Positions 33,712 to 42,730 are shown, numbered from the stretch's first letter. The stretch is DNA of 43,704 nt from an uncultured Eubacteriales bacterium (GCA_900545135.1 UQXL01000020.1:1-43704), one strand, 5' to 3'. A program made the numbers and translations. Notes: generated by a model from the letters alone, not told the origin.

Positions 33712-34854
33712 ATGAACTTTCAACTAACGAAAGAACAGGAATTCGTAAGAAAAATGGTAAGAGAATTTGCCACTAACGAAGTTGAACCGTTAGCTGCAGA
33801 CATCGACAAGGAACACAGATTCCCTGTTGAGACTGTTGAAAAAATGGCCAAGTACGGAATGCTGGGCGTACCGTTCCCTGTTGAATACGGCGGAGCAGGC
33901 GGAGACCACATTTCATACGCGATTACAGTAGAAGAACTGTCAAGAGTTTGCGCTTCAACAGGCGTAATCTGTTCCGCGCATACTTCACTTTGCTGCTGGC
34001 CTATCTTTAACTGGGGCAACGAAGAGCAGAAGAAGAAATATCTGCCTGACCTGCTTTCCGGTAAGAAACTGGGCGCTTTCGGTCTGACCGAGCCAAACGC
34101 AGGTACAGACGCGTCAGGACAGCAGACAAGAGCTGAATTAGTAGGAGACAAGTGGATCCTCAACGGAGCCAAGGTGTTCATCACCAACGGCGGTTATGCC
34201 GATGTCTTCGTAGTAATGGCCATGACTGACAAGAAGAAAGGAAACCACGGTATTTCCTCATTCATCGTTGAAAAGGGAGACCCTGGATTCTCAATCGGAA
34301 AGACAGAAGACAAGATGGGTATCTGCGCATCTTCAACTACAGAACTTATTTTCCAGAACTGCGAAATCCCTGCTGACAGACTGCTGGGCAACGTAGGCGA
34401 AGGCTTTAAGGTTGCCATGTCAACTCTGGACGGCGGACGTATCGGTATCGCTTCCCAGGCTTTAGGCATCGCTCAGGGAGCATTCGACGTTACAGTTGAA
34501 TACATGCAGGCAAGAAAGCAGTTCGGCAAGAAGCTGTCCCAGATGCAGGCGCTCCAGTTCGGAATGGCTGATCTGAAGACTAAGATCGAAGCTGCCAGAC
34601 TGCTGGTTTACAGAGCTGCCGACATGAAGGACAAACACCTGCCTTACGGTGAAGCTGCCGCTATGGCCAAGCTGTTTGCCGCTGAGACTGCTATGGAAGT
34701 TACCACTAAGTGCGTACAGTACCACGGCGGTTACGGATACACCAAGGATTATCCGGTAGAAAGAATGATGAGAGACGCTAAGATTACTGAGATCTATGAA
34801 GGAACTTCAGAAGTTCAGAGAATGGTAATCGCAGCTAACACTTTCAAGAAATAA
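33712..34854 (+). CDS. bcd: Acyl-CoA dehydrogenase (butyryl-CoA dehydrogenase type)
   Basis: This 380-residue flavoprotein fits short-chain acyl-CoA dehydrogenases: the N-terminal helical domain with EYGGAGGDHISYAITVEE, FGLTEPNAGTDASGQQT and KVFITNGGYADV around FAD and substrate, and the C-terminal YTKDYPVERMMRDAKITEIYEGTSEVQ with catalytic Glu363. With the adjacent Etf subunits it should reduce crotonyl-CoA, or another enoyl-CoA, while oxidising NADH. No crotonase, thiolase or 3-hydroxybutyryl-CoA dehydrogenase gene adjoins, so a role outside the classic butyrate operon (e.g. acryloyl- or caffeyl-CoA type reduction) is open. GGAGG precedes the ATG; codons are strongly biased, suggesting high expression. 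Confidence 0.9.
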   Translation: MNFQLTKEQEFVRKMVREFATNEVEPLAADIDKEHRFPVETVEKMAKYGMLGVPFPVEYGGAGGDHISYAITVEELSRVCASTGVICSAHTSLCCWPIFNWGNEEQKKKYLPDLLSGKKLGAFGLTEPNAGTDASGQQTRAELVGDKWILNGAKVFITNGGYADVFVVMAMTDKKKGNHGISSFIVEKGDPGFSIGKTEDKMGICASSTTELIFQNCEIPADRLLGNVGEGFKVAMSTLDGGRIGIASQALGIAQGAFDVTVEYMQARKQFGKKLSQMQALQFGMADLKTKIEAARLLVYRAADMKDKHLPYGEAAAMAKLFAAETAMEVTTKCVQYHGGYGYTKDYPVERMMRDAKITEIYEGTSEVQRMVIAANTFKK

Positions 34855-34874
34855 GATTGTAGGAGGAAAACGAG

Positions 34875-35681
34875 ATGGCATTTAAGATAATCGTATGCGC
34901 GAAGCAGGTTCCTGATACAAACGTTATCAAAATAAACCCTAAGACAGGAACATTGATCAGAGACGGCGTTCCGTCAATCCTTAACCACGATGACGCCAAC
35001 GCTTTGGAAGAAGCGCTGAAAATCAAAGATAAACACCCTGATACACATATCACAGTAATTTCAATGGGACCTCCACAGGCCAGCGACCTGCTGTTCGAGT
35101 GTATCGCCAAGGGAGCCGACGAGGGTATCCTCGTATCAGACAGAGCTGTAGGCGGTTCAGATACATGGGCTACTTCAAACACTCTGGAAGCTGCTATTAA
35201 AAAATGGGAAAAAGAAAATGGTCCTGCAGACCTGATCTTTGCCGGACGTCAGGCTATCGACGGAGATACCGCTCAGGTTGGACCGCAGATCGCCGAAAAG
35301 CTGGATCTCCCTCAGGTTACATACGTTGAAGAATTTGAAATCGACGACGCTCTGAAAAACATCACCGTTAAGAGACAGCTGGAAGACGGATATGAGCTTA
35401 TAGGAATCAAGACTCCTTGCATGCTTACCGCAATCAAAGAGCTTAACGAGCCTAGATACATGAGCATGGGCGGAATCTTCGGAAAGAAGGATATAAAAGT
35501 ATGGAATGCGAAAGACATCGAAGTAGACCTGAACAAGGTTGGACTTGAAGCATCCCCTACAAACGTATTCAGATCATTTACCCCTGCTCCTAAGGCACCT
35601 GGACAGGTAATTGCCGGAGATACTGAGAACGAGCAGGCTAAAAACCTTTTGATCAAGCTCAAAGGTAAGCACGTAATCTAA
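34875..35681 (+). CDS. etfB: Electron transfer flavoprotein beta subunit
   Basis: This 268-residue EtfB forms the NADH-binding and bifurcating-flavin half of the Etf dimer. Family features: KIIVCAKQVPDTN at the start, DANALEEALKIKD, FAGRQAIDGDTAQVGPQIAEKL and the C-terminal recognition loop around PRYMSMGGIFGKK. The gene is 20 bases after bcd and has a strong GGAGGAAAA site. It works with EtfA at 35701 and the dehydrogenase at 33712. Confidence 0.95.
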   Translation: MAFKIIVCAKQVPDTNVIKINPKTGTLIRDGVPSILNHDDANALEEALKIKDKHPDTHITVISMGPPQASDLLFECIAKGADEGILVSDRAVGGSDTWATSNTLEAAIKKWEKENGPADLIFAGRQAIDGDTAQVGPQIAEKLDLPQVTYVEEFEIDDALKNITVKRQLEDGYELIGIKTPCMLTAIKELNEPRYMSMGGIFGKKDIKVWNAKDIEVDLNKVGLEASPTNVFRSFTPAPKAPGQVIAGDTENEQAKNLLIKLKGKHVI

Positions 35682-35700
35682 GAAGGAGGATAACAATACA

Positions 35701-36984
35701 ATGGCTATTAAGATTATAAAAGATAATTGTAAGGGATGTTCCCTCTGCGTAAAGGCATGTCCTTTTGACGCGCTGAAGATGGAAGACAGAAAAGCCGTGG
35801 TCGACGAAGGCAAGTGCACCAACTGTAACGCCTGCGTAGCTAAATGTAAATTCGACGCTATTGAAGCTGCTCCTGAAGCTGAGAAAGTTGACCTTTCCGC
35901 TTATAAGCATATATGGGTTTTCGCAGAACAGAGAAACGGCAAGATCCAGAACGTAGCTCTCGAACTTCTGGGCGAGGGTAAAAAACTGGCTAAGGACATC
36001 AGCGACGATACTCAGATCTGCGCAGTACTGATGGGAAATAACATAGACCACCTTGCTCAGGAATGTTTCGAGTACGGAGCTGAAAAGGTTTACATGGTTC
36101 AGGATCCGCTTCTTGAAAACTACACTACTGACGGTTACACCAAGGTAATGAAGCAGCTGATAGACGAATATAAGCCTGAGATCGTTCTCTACGGCGCAAC
36201 TCATATCGGCCGTGACTTCGCACCTCGTATCGCTGCAAGATGCAATACAGGTCTGACTGCCGACTGTACTCACCTTGACGTAAAGGTTTCCAAGTACATA
36301 GAATTTGCAAAAGCCAACACTACTCTTGATACCTCCACTCTGGACCCTAACGATCCTTCAACAGGTATCAAGCAGACTCGTCCTGCTTTCGGCGGAAACC
36401 TGATGGCTACCATCATCTGCCCTAAGACCAGACCTCAGATGTCAACTGTAAGACCTGGCGTTATGCAGAAGCAGGAGAGAGAAGTCGGAGCAAAGGGTGA
36501 AGTTGTAAACGTTAAACCTGACCTCAAGGCAGAAGATATAAGAATCGAGATCAAGGACATCGTTAAGTCCGCTAAGGAACTTGTTTCCCTGACTGACGCA
36601 GACATCATCTGCTCAGGCGGAAGAGGACTGGGCGACGCTTCCGGATTTGAACTGATCAAGAAGTTTGCCGACAAGGTAGGCGGAGTTGTAGGTTCATCCC
36701 GTGCTGCAGTAGACGCAGGCTGGATCGATCACTCCCACCAGGTTGGACAGACAGGAACTACCGTTAAGCCTAAGATTTACTTTGCATGCGGTATTTCCGG
36801 AGCTATCCAGCACCTGGCAGGAATGCAGACTTCTGATGTCATAGTGGCTATCAACAAGGATGCTGACGCTCCTATCATGGAAGTTGCAGACTATGCTATC
36901 GTAGGCGACCTATACAAGGTAATTCCTGAAATTATCGCTGAATGGGATAACGCTGAAGCTCTTTATGACGCTGAAAACAAATAG
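35701..36984 (+). CDS. etfA: Electron transfer flavoprotein alpha subunit with N-terminal ferredoxin domain
   Basis: This 427-residue protein joins a two-cluster ferredoxin domain (Cys10, 13, 16, 20 and Cys39, 42, 45, 49) to a normal EtfA: the variable domain (KHIWVFAEQRNGKIQNVALELLGEG) and the C-terminal FAD domain (ICSGGRGLGDASGFELI, GSSRAAVDAGWIDHSHQVGQTG, YFACGISGAIQHLAGM). Most EtfA proteins lack the ferredoxin part. It occurs in CarE of caffeyl-CoA reductase and similar bifurcating complexes, where it may pass electrons to free ferredoxin. Here it supports flavin-based electron bifurcation with the dehydrogenase and EtfB. GGAGGATAACAATACA precedes the ATG. A terminator follows. Confidence 0.95.
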   Translation: MAIKIIKDNCKGCSLCVKACPFDALKMEDRKAVVDEGKCTNCNACVAKCKFDAIEAAPEAEKVDLSAYKHIWVFAEQRNGKIQNVALELLGEGKKLAKDISDDTQICAVLMGNNIDHLAQECFEYGAEKVYMVQDPLLENYTTDGYTKVMKQLIDEYKPEIVLYGATHIGRDFAPRIAARCNTGLTADCTHLDVKVSKYIEFAKANTTLDTSTLDPNDPSTGIKQTRPAFGGNLMATIICPKTRPQMSTVRPGVMQKQEREVGAKGEVVNVKPDLKAEDIRIEIKDIVKSAKELVSLTDADIICSGGRGLGDASGFELIKKFADKVGGVVGSSRAAVDAGWIDHSHQVGQTGTTVKPKIYFACGISGAIQHLAGMQTSDVIVAINKDADAPIMEVADYAIVGDLYKVIPEIIAEWDNAEALYDAENK

Positions 36985-36998
36985 ACTTTGACTTTGTT

Positions 36999-37030
36999 AA
37001 GGAGGGCGCCGGAAGGCGTCCTCTTTGTTT
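36999..37030 (+). terminator. Terminator of bcd-etfBA
   Basis: AAGGAGGGCGCC (36999-37010) pairs with GGCGTCCTCTTT (37015-37026) with two wobbles; GGAA loop; TTTGTTTT tail. Confidence 0.88.
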
Positions 37031-37124
37031 TGCCAGCCTTTAAAGCAGCGGCGTACATTTTCGATTAAGTTGCGCGCCGTAGGAGATAAATCTCGCGGAA
37101 CCGGAAAGCTTTGCCGGCGGACAC

Positions 37125-37244
37125 CGAAAAAGGCAAGGGGCCGACAAAGACAAGGCAGCGAAAAAGGCAAGGGGCCGACAAAGACAAGGCAGCGAAAAAG
37201 GCAAGGCGCCGACAAAGACAAGGCAGCGAAAAAGGCAAGGCGCC
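37125..37244. repeat. 34-bp tandem repeats before the radical SAM gene
   Basis: Three full copies (37143-37176, 37177-37210, 37211-37244; each starts GACAAAGACAAGGCAGCG) and a partial copy from 37125. Because 34 is not a multiple of 3, a frame crossing all three copies uses every phase of the unit, yet no stop occurs. The encoded segment is Lys/Arg-rich. Confidence 0.93.
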
Positions 37245-37260
37245 GAAAACTGAGAGAGAT

Positions 37261-38505
37261 ATGAAAATGGAAAGAAAAACTTTTGCGGTGGGCAATATCA
37301 GGCCGCCGTTTCACGCGTCCAGTCTTCTTCTCAGGTGGACTGAAAACTGCCCCTGGAACAAGTGCAATTTCTGCACTTTGTATCGAGGCGGCAGTTTTAG
37401 GATAAGGACTGTAGAAGAAATAAAGCAGGACATAGACGCGGTAGCATATTACAGAGATTTGATTTTAGAGAGACTCAAGAGCCAGGACGCTTACAGTGTC
37501 AAGCGGATGGGCGACATTTCCCCGTCCGTTTCCAGAGAAGAAAAGCGATGCTATTCGATGATCCTCAACTGGATAGTCAACGACAACATGGAAACCGTCT
37601 TCCTGCAGGACGCCAATACTATGATCATGAGAAAAGACGAGCTTTGCGAGGCGCTCAGATATTTGAGGGAAAAACTGCCCTCGCTGAGGACCGTCGCCTG
37701 CTACGGCCGTGCAGATACGCTTTCCAGACTGAGCCTGGAGGATTTTCGGGACATTCGGGAAGCAGGTCTCACGATGCTTCATTCCGGCTTTGAAAGCGGG
37801 TGCGATGACGTTTTGAAACTGCTGAACAAGGGCAGCACGCGAACGCAGCAGATAGACTGCGGGCAAAAGATAAAGGAAGCCGGCATAGAATACAATGTTT
37901 TCTATATGCCGGGATCAGGCGGGAAAGCTTTGAGTGAAAGAAATGCGCTTGAGACCGCCGACGTAGTAAATAAGATAAACCCTGAATTTTTGAGAATAAG
38001 GACTTTCGTGGTAAAGCCCGGTTCTCCCATGTGGGACATTGCCAATGGCGATGCAGCTGCCGGGAAAAAGTTTGCCCCTGGCGGAAGCGCCGCTGACAGA
38101 GAAACGAGTGAGGCCAATGGCAGCGCCGCGGACAGGCAAATTGCCTTTGAAGAGTGTAGCGATGTAGAAAAGGTCAGGGAGATTAGAACATTTATAAACG
38201 CCCTCGAGGGGATAGACACTTACGTCATAAGCGACCATATAATAAATCTGCTGCCGCAGCTTGCAGGTTTTGTGAATAAGGACAAGCAGAAGATGACAGA
38301 CTATATAGATGGCTTCCTCAGCCTGCCTGACGATAAGCAGAAAGAATTTCAGCTGGCCAGGAGGATGTGCGCCAACGTGGATTATATGGAAATGGAGCTT
38401 ATGCCGGAAAAATACATGGAGCAGATAAGAAGCGTGATACATAAGGCCGACATTCCTGAAAAATGGGAGGAAACGTTGAGGTATTACCTTAGAAAATATA
38501 TATAA
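37261..38505 (+). CDS. Radical SAM protein (COG1032-like)
   Basis: This 414-residue enzyme holds a cluster motif NCPWNKCNFC (Cys30, 35, 38; spacing Cx4Cx2C rather than Cx3Cx2C) followed by TLYRGGSF. Some related radical SAM proteins, with motifs like GCxxNxCxFC, share that spacing. Later motifs include QDANTMIMRKDE, VACYGRAD, LHSGFESGCDDVLKLLNKG and NPEFLRIRTFVVKPGSP, typical of the family barrel. A Gly/Ala/Ser-rich loop (GGSAADRETSEANGSAADRQ) interrupts the C-terminal part. ATG 37261 is chosen because upstream codons come from the tandem repeat; ATG 37267 is possible and the ribosome site (GAGAGA) is weak. The substrate is unknown. Confidence 0.85.
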   Translation: MKMERKTFAVGNIRPPFHASSLLLRWTENCPWNKCNFCTLYRGGSFRIRTVEEIKQDIDAVAYYRDLILERLKSQDAYSVKRMGDISPSVSREEKRCYSMILNWIVNDNMETVFLQDANTMIMRKDELCEALRYLREKLPSLRTVACYGRADTLSRLSLEDFRDIREAGLTMLHSGFESGCDDVLKLLNKGSTRTQQIDCGQKIKEAGIEYNVFYMPGSGGKALSERNALETADVVNKINPEFLRIRTFVVKPGSPMWDIANGDAAAGKKFAPGGSAADRETSEANGSAADRQIAFEECSDVEKVREIRTFINALEGIDTYVISDHIINLLPQLAGFVNKDKQKMTDYIDGFLSLPDDKQKEFQLARRMCANVDYMEMELMPEKYMEQIRSVIHKADIPEKWEETLRYYLRKYI

Positions 38506-38591
38506 TAAACGCGATAATCGTATCGTTCAGCTTCACTGCAAGGAAGCGTTTATTGAATCACTTTGCCAAACTTGCTTTGCGGTATAATATG
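38502..38591. repeat. 90-bp intergenic repeat, copy 1
   Basis: Starts ATAATAAACGCGATAATC and ends GGTATAATATG. About 70 of 90 positions match 42731-42820, and a shorter relative lies at 43609-43690. It also contains a perfect AATAAACGC/GCGTTTATT inverted repeat (38504-38512, 38546-38554). Its TATAAT might serve as a -10 box. Confidence 0.88.
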
Positions 38592-38770
38592 AGTTTCAAG
38601 ATTCGTTAAGATACGGCTAAACTTCAAAAAACGATCTTGAATTTGTCATGTAAAGGCAGTATCATAAATTGTTGTCTCGGGGAGAAATTCTTCGTATAAG
38701 AGCCGGCTAAAAGCTTTCGCAAAGCGGTGAGACGCCAGGCAGAACTTGACAACACAGGAGGTAATTGTAC

Positions 38771-39925
38771 ATGGAAGACTATGGATATCTGGTCAGCGTC
38801 GCTATAATAATGCTGTCTACAAAGATACTTGGAGATTTGACTAAAAAAGTTAGCATGCCTCAGGTAGTAGGCGCGCTTATCGCCGGAGTTCTGGTCGGCC
38901 CGTCATGCTTCGGGCTCATAGCGGAAACTGACTTTATCGCTTATACGGCTGAGATAGGTGTTATATTGCTGATGTTTTCAGCAGGTATGGATACCGACAT
39001 AAATGAGATAAAGAGAAACAGCATGGCGTGCATGGTTATCGCCAGCATAGGAGTCATAGTCCCTCTGATAGGAGGAACTATATGCTATTACTTCTTTTTT
39101 GAAGCAGGTGAGACATCATACGACGGCATTTTAAAGGCCGTATTTGTAGGCGTTGTCCTTACGGCGACTTCCGTCAGCATAACCGTTGAAGCTCTGAGAG
39201 AAATGGGAAAGCTGGAAGGCAAGGTGGGAAACGCCATACTGGGTGCCGCCGTCATAGACGATATAATAGGCATCGTCGTGCTTACGATAGTTTCAAGCCT
39301 TAAGAACAGAGACGTATCTGTCGCCATAGTGCTTTTGAAGATAGCCCTTTACGCCATAGTAATGGGTATACTGGCTCTGGCTCTCAACAAGGGCAAGAGC
39401 GTGATCGATGCCAATTTCAAGAGACAGAGAATAACTACGTATTTTTTGGTAGCGTGCCTTTTAATTTCTTTCGCATCGGAATATTTCTTCGGCGTGGCCG
39501 ACATTACGGGGGCGTATCTGCTGGGACTTTTCATTTCCACACATGAAATAAAGGCAGAAGTGTCTGACAAGATAAGGAGACCGTCGTACCTGTTCTTTTC
39601 GCCAATATTCTTCGCCAGCGTAGGACTAAAGGTAGAGCTTGACGGGCTAACCGGATCGATGCTGCTGTTTTCCATATTGCTGCTGATCGTAGCCATCCTC
39701 ACCAAGATAATCGGCTGCGGCCTGGGGGCTAGGATATGCGGATTTACGAAGAGAGAATCTTTCCAGGTGGGCGTGGGAATGATCTCCAGAGGCGAGGTAG
39801 CACTTATCGTCGCGCAGAAAGGCAACGCCATGGGACTGATGAGCGCCGCACTCTTCCCGGCCGTCGTGCTGGTGGTAATCGCCACGACCATAATAACGCC
39901 GGTGCTTTTGAAGAAGATAATGTAA
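38771..39925 (+). CDS. Kef-type cation:proton antiporter (CPA2)
   Basis: This 384-residue membrane protein has about 11 hydrophobic segments and the CPA2 signs: MPQVVGALIAGVLVGPSCFG, LLMFSAGMDTD, an unwound-helix region with AVIDDIIGIVVL (ion-binding Asp pair) and the C-terminal GMISRGEVALIV. It should exchange sodium or potassium for protons. No cytoplasmic TrkA-N domain is present, so it is not a full KefB/C. ATG 38771 has AGGAGGT at 38756-38762, 8 bases upstream; a TTG at 38765 is too close. The 170-base leader after the repeat holds a possible hairpin (AAGCTTTCGCAAAGC) but no riboswitch I recognise. Confidence 0.9.
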   Translation: MEDYGYLVSVAIIMLSTKILGDLTKKVSMPQVVGALIAGVLVGPSCFGLIAETDFIAYTAEIGVILLMFSAGMDTDINEIKRNSMACMVIASIGVIVPLIGGTICYYFFFEAGETSYDGILKAVFVGVVLTATSVSITVEALREMGKLEGKVGNAILGAAVIDDIIGIVVLTIVSSLKNRDVSVAIVLLKIALYAIVMGILALALNKGKSVIDANFKRQRITTYFLVACLLISFASEYFFGVADITGAYLLGLFISTHEIKAEVSDKIRRPSYLFFSPIFFASVGLKVELDGLTGSMLLFSILLLIVAILTKIIGCGLGARICGFTKRESFQVGVGMISRGEVALIVAQKGNAMGLMSAALFPAVVLVVIATTIITPVLLKKIM

Positions 39926-40005
39926 AGGATATCACGGCATTAGCACTTTGCCAAACTATTGGCAGATAGCTGAAAAACTGACTTTTTAATATTGGAAAAT
40001 AACTC

Positions 40006-40035
40006 AAAACTGCTGAATTTCAGCAGTTTTTTGTT
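40006..40035 (+). terminator. Terminator of the Kef-type antiporter gene
   Basis: AAAACTGCTG (40006-40015) pairs with CAGCAGTTTT (40021-40030); five-base loop and T-rich tail. Confidence 0.9.
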
Positions 40036-40163
40036 TTGGCACGATGTTTGCGCTTATATATGACAAACGCATTTATCAATTGAAGCGGGTATGGTAAACA
40101 TGCTTACGGATGAAACTGATGTGTATGCAGATTTGCCGGCTCGCGTTAAAAGGAGGAAAAATT

Positions 40164-41408
40164 ATGATTATCAATGATGCAGTCAAAGGTGTAAATGAAA
40201 AGAAGATAGCAGGAGCGTGGGACAAAGCAGATGAAATCCTCGCCTCGCAGCATGCCAACCAGTGGAGAGTGGAGCTGCCTATCCTGAGGGGCGATACGCC
40301 TACTTTCATGGAATATCCTTTGGCATTAAATGCAGAAGATCTGAAGGGAACCGACGCCGTGGTCCTGGGAATTCCTTTCGAGGGAGTCACAGCACTTTCA
40401 CCGACCACCTCAGCGCCGCCTACATGCGGAAGACCGGGACATGATTCCGTTTACTGGAGAATGGGAGCGGAAAAGCCTGAAAGCCTTGATATGATAAGAA
40501 AATATTCGATTTTCTATTCCCACAAGCACAACAGAGGCTGGTTCCCTGAAATTCATAAGGAAATGTGCATAGACGACTATATCAAGGTCAAAGACTACGG
40601 CGACACCGATTACGACCCGGCAAAGATACAGGAGACCATCGACAAGGCCGAAGCCAGAGTGGCCGACATAGTGGCGGCAGGAGCAGTGCCTATCGTTTTC
40701 GGCGGAGACCACACCGTTCCTATTCCGACAATGAAAGCAGTTTTAAAGCCGAGAAAAGAAAAGGTGGGTCTCATCGTGTTCGACTCCCATCTGGATCTCT
40801 GCAACGATCCGCTCAACTGGGCTTCCTCCCAGTGGTACCAGGCCTTTGAACTGGGAAAAATCGATCCGTCCAACTTTGTTGAGATAGGCATGCGAGGCGT
40901 GAGAAACGGACTTTACGAGAGAAACGTAGCCAAGGGCCTTGGCCACAGGTACATAACCATAGATGAAATCAAAGACAGAGGCATCAAGGATGTGATGGAC
41001 GAAGCTCTGGCCATCGCCACAGACGGCACAGACGGAATCTACATGTCCCTCGATATAGACGTGATGGAACCGAGCGCAGTGTGCTCACAGAAAGCTCCGG
41101 AAATCTGGGGCATGACCACAGACGAGATGTTCCACGCAATAAGGCGGATTTCCAGAGAAAAAATCATCGGTGTAGACATCAACGAATATTCAGCAGACTA
41201 CGACTTCAACGGCATGGGAGCTCAGTGGTGCGCCCGCGTGGCCATAGAATTCCTGGGAGGAATGGCTGTTTCCATGGGCTTCAGCTTATCGCCGATCGAA
41301 ATAATACCGTTCCTGTGGTATCTGGAACTCCTCGCCGTATTCGCCATAATTTCTATCTTTGTGCCGCATGAGCCTCAGAAGTCCGATACGATATTATTAG
41401 AATTTTAA
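40164..41408 (+). CDS. Second ureohydrolase, long form
   Basis: This 414-residue arginase/agmatinase-family protein keeps all metal ligands: His183 in GGDHT, Asp207, His209 and Asp211 in FDSHLD, and Asp297 and Asp299 in DIDVME. It is over 100 residues longer than the first ureohydrolase. The N-terminal extension contains PILRGDTPTFMEYPLALN. The C-terminus ends in a hydrophobic stretch (IEIIPFLWYLELLAVFAIIS) that could be a membrane helix, unusual for this soluble family. AAAAGGAGG at 40148-40156 selects ATG 40164. The next gene is a YfcC-type carrier, so import of arginine, agmatine or a relative with hydrolysis inside the cell is likely. Confidence 0.85.
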   Translation: MIINDAVKGVNEKKIAGAWDKADEILASQHANQWRVELPILRGDTPTFMEYPLALNAEDLKGTDAVVLGIPFEGVTALSPTTSAPPTCGRPGHDSVYWRMGAEKPESLDMIRKYSIFYSHKHNRGWFPEIHKEMCIDDYIKVKDYGDTDYDPAKIQETIDKAEARVADIVAAGAVPIVFGGDHTVPIPTMKAVLKPRKEKVGLIVFDSHLDLCNDPLNWASSQWYQAFELGKIDPSNFVEIGMRGVRNGLYERNVAKGLGHRYITIDEIKDRGIKDVMDEALAIATDGTDGIYMSLDIDVMEPSAVCSQKAPEIWGMTTDEMFHAIRRISREKIIGVDINEYSADYDFNGMGAQWCARVAIEFLGGMAVSMGFSLSPIEIIPFLWYLELLAVFAIISIFVPHEPQKSDTILLEF

Positions 41409-41425
41409 GAGAAAGGAGAAAGGAA

Positions 41426-42436
41426 ATGAGCGGTACCAACAAAACGGAGAAGATCAAAGACAAGAAGATAAGAAGCGTAGATCCGGTAATACTGATACTA
41501 ATCCTTATGGTCGTCGCGGCTGTTGCAACATACATCCTTCCCGCAGGAACATTTGAAAGGGTTCCCATCGAGGGCAGTGATTATGAAGCTGTCGTTCCGG
41601 GATCTTTTACTTTCACAGAAAACAATCCTGTAGCGCCTTTTGACGTAGTCCTTGCCGTGACGAGAGGTCTGCAGAAAGGGGCTTCGGTCATATTCGGACT
41701 CATCATCATAGGAGGAGCTTTTAAAATTGTAGAAAACACGGGGGCGCTCAAGGCCGGCCTCGGAAGCATGGTAAAGAAGCTTTCAGGCAAGGAATTGCTC
41801 CTCGCGCCTCTGTGCGTCATCATATTCGGTTTGGTGTCATGCTTTGCCGGATGCTGGGAGGAATTTCTGCCATTTATTCCTTTGATATGTGCCGTATGTA
41901 TCGCCATGGGTTTCGATTCAATAACAGCTATCTTGATTGTGTTCGGTGGAGCAGCCGCCGGCTACGGAGGAGCGGTGACCAACGTTTATACCGTCGGAGT
42001 CGCTCAAGGCATAGCGGAACTGCCTATCTTTTCGGGAATGAGCTTCAGGCGGGTCGTCTTCATCATCCTTGAACTGTGCACCATAATATATGCCTATCTC
42101 TACGCGAGAAAAGTAAGAAAAAATCCGGAAAAGAGTTCGATGCGCCAAATAGACCTTACAAGAAACGACATGCTCGACCTGAGCAGCCTTGGTACTTTTA
42201 CTCTGCGACAGAAGCTTGTGCTGACGGTATTTTTTGGCGGATTCGTCGCCATAGCTTTCTGCGTGATAAAGTTTGGCTTCTACATTGACGAAATCGCGGC
42301 CATCTTCCTCATAATAGGCATCCTGGCCGGAATAATAGGCAAAATGCCGGTCAAAGAGATGATGGACAGTTTCTTTGACGGATGCAGGGACTTCTTCCAG
42401 CTCACTCCTGCCAAGAATCTTTACATTCATATTTAA
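41426..42436 (+). pseudogene. 3'-truncated YfcC/ArcD-type amino-acid or C4-dicarboxylate carrier
   Basis: The 336 residues fit the YfcC (DUF979-like/arginine-ornithine antiporter) family: VILILILMVVAAVATYILPAG, GLIIIGGAFKIVENTGAL, FGLVSCFAGCWEEFLPFIPL, GGAAAGYGGAVTNVYTVGVAQ. Full members run to roughly 460-500 residues with further membrane segments. Here the chain stops after KMPVKEMMDSFFDGCRDFF and a short unrelated tail (QLTPAKNLYIHI), and gene-free repeat DNA begins. The missing part is not found in any frame up to the window end. A truncation by insertion or rearrangement is likely. A working short form is less likely. GAAAGGAG precedes the ATG, 17 bases after the ureohydrolase stop. Confidence 0.75.
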
Positions 42437-42538
42437 CCTCCGTTCGTTTTTCGCAATTTATCTGCTTAATATGAGTGCAATTACTATGCCAGCCATAAAG
42501 CGCGAATATCAGGCATTTGCAGGTGATGAAACTTTAAA

Positions 42539-42562
42539 AAAGTGATGAAATTTCATCACTTT
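42539..42562. repeat. Perfect 24-bp palindrome
   Basis: AAAGTGATGAAA is followed directly by its reverse complement TTTCATCACTTT. A GTGATGAAACTTT word precedes it. It could be a terminator for the truncated carrier gene or a protein-binding site. Confidence 0.9.
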
Positions 42563-42730
42563 AATGAAAAACTAACAAATCGCCAATTAACGAAATGGTT
42601 CCCTGAATTGACAAAGCGAATCTCCCTGGGATCATCGCCGTTTCGTGAAACAGAGCCGCGACAGATGTTCTAAATTGCCGAAACTATTTTAGGTAGGGAA
42701 AGTGGCGGAGAATTATATGTTTTATATTTT

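Noticed and set aside
38591..38770. Riboswitch (c-di-AMP or similar) before the Kef-type antiporter
   Set aside because: Such control would make sense, but I could not match the conserved blocks of the c-di-AMP or other ion-related riboswitches.
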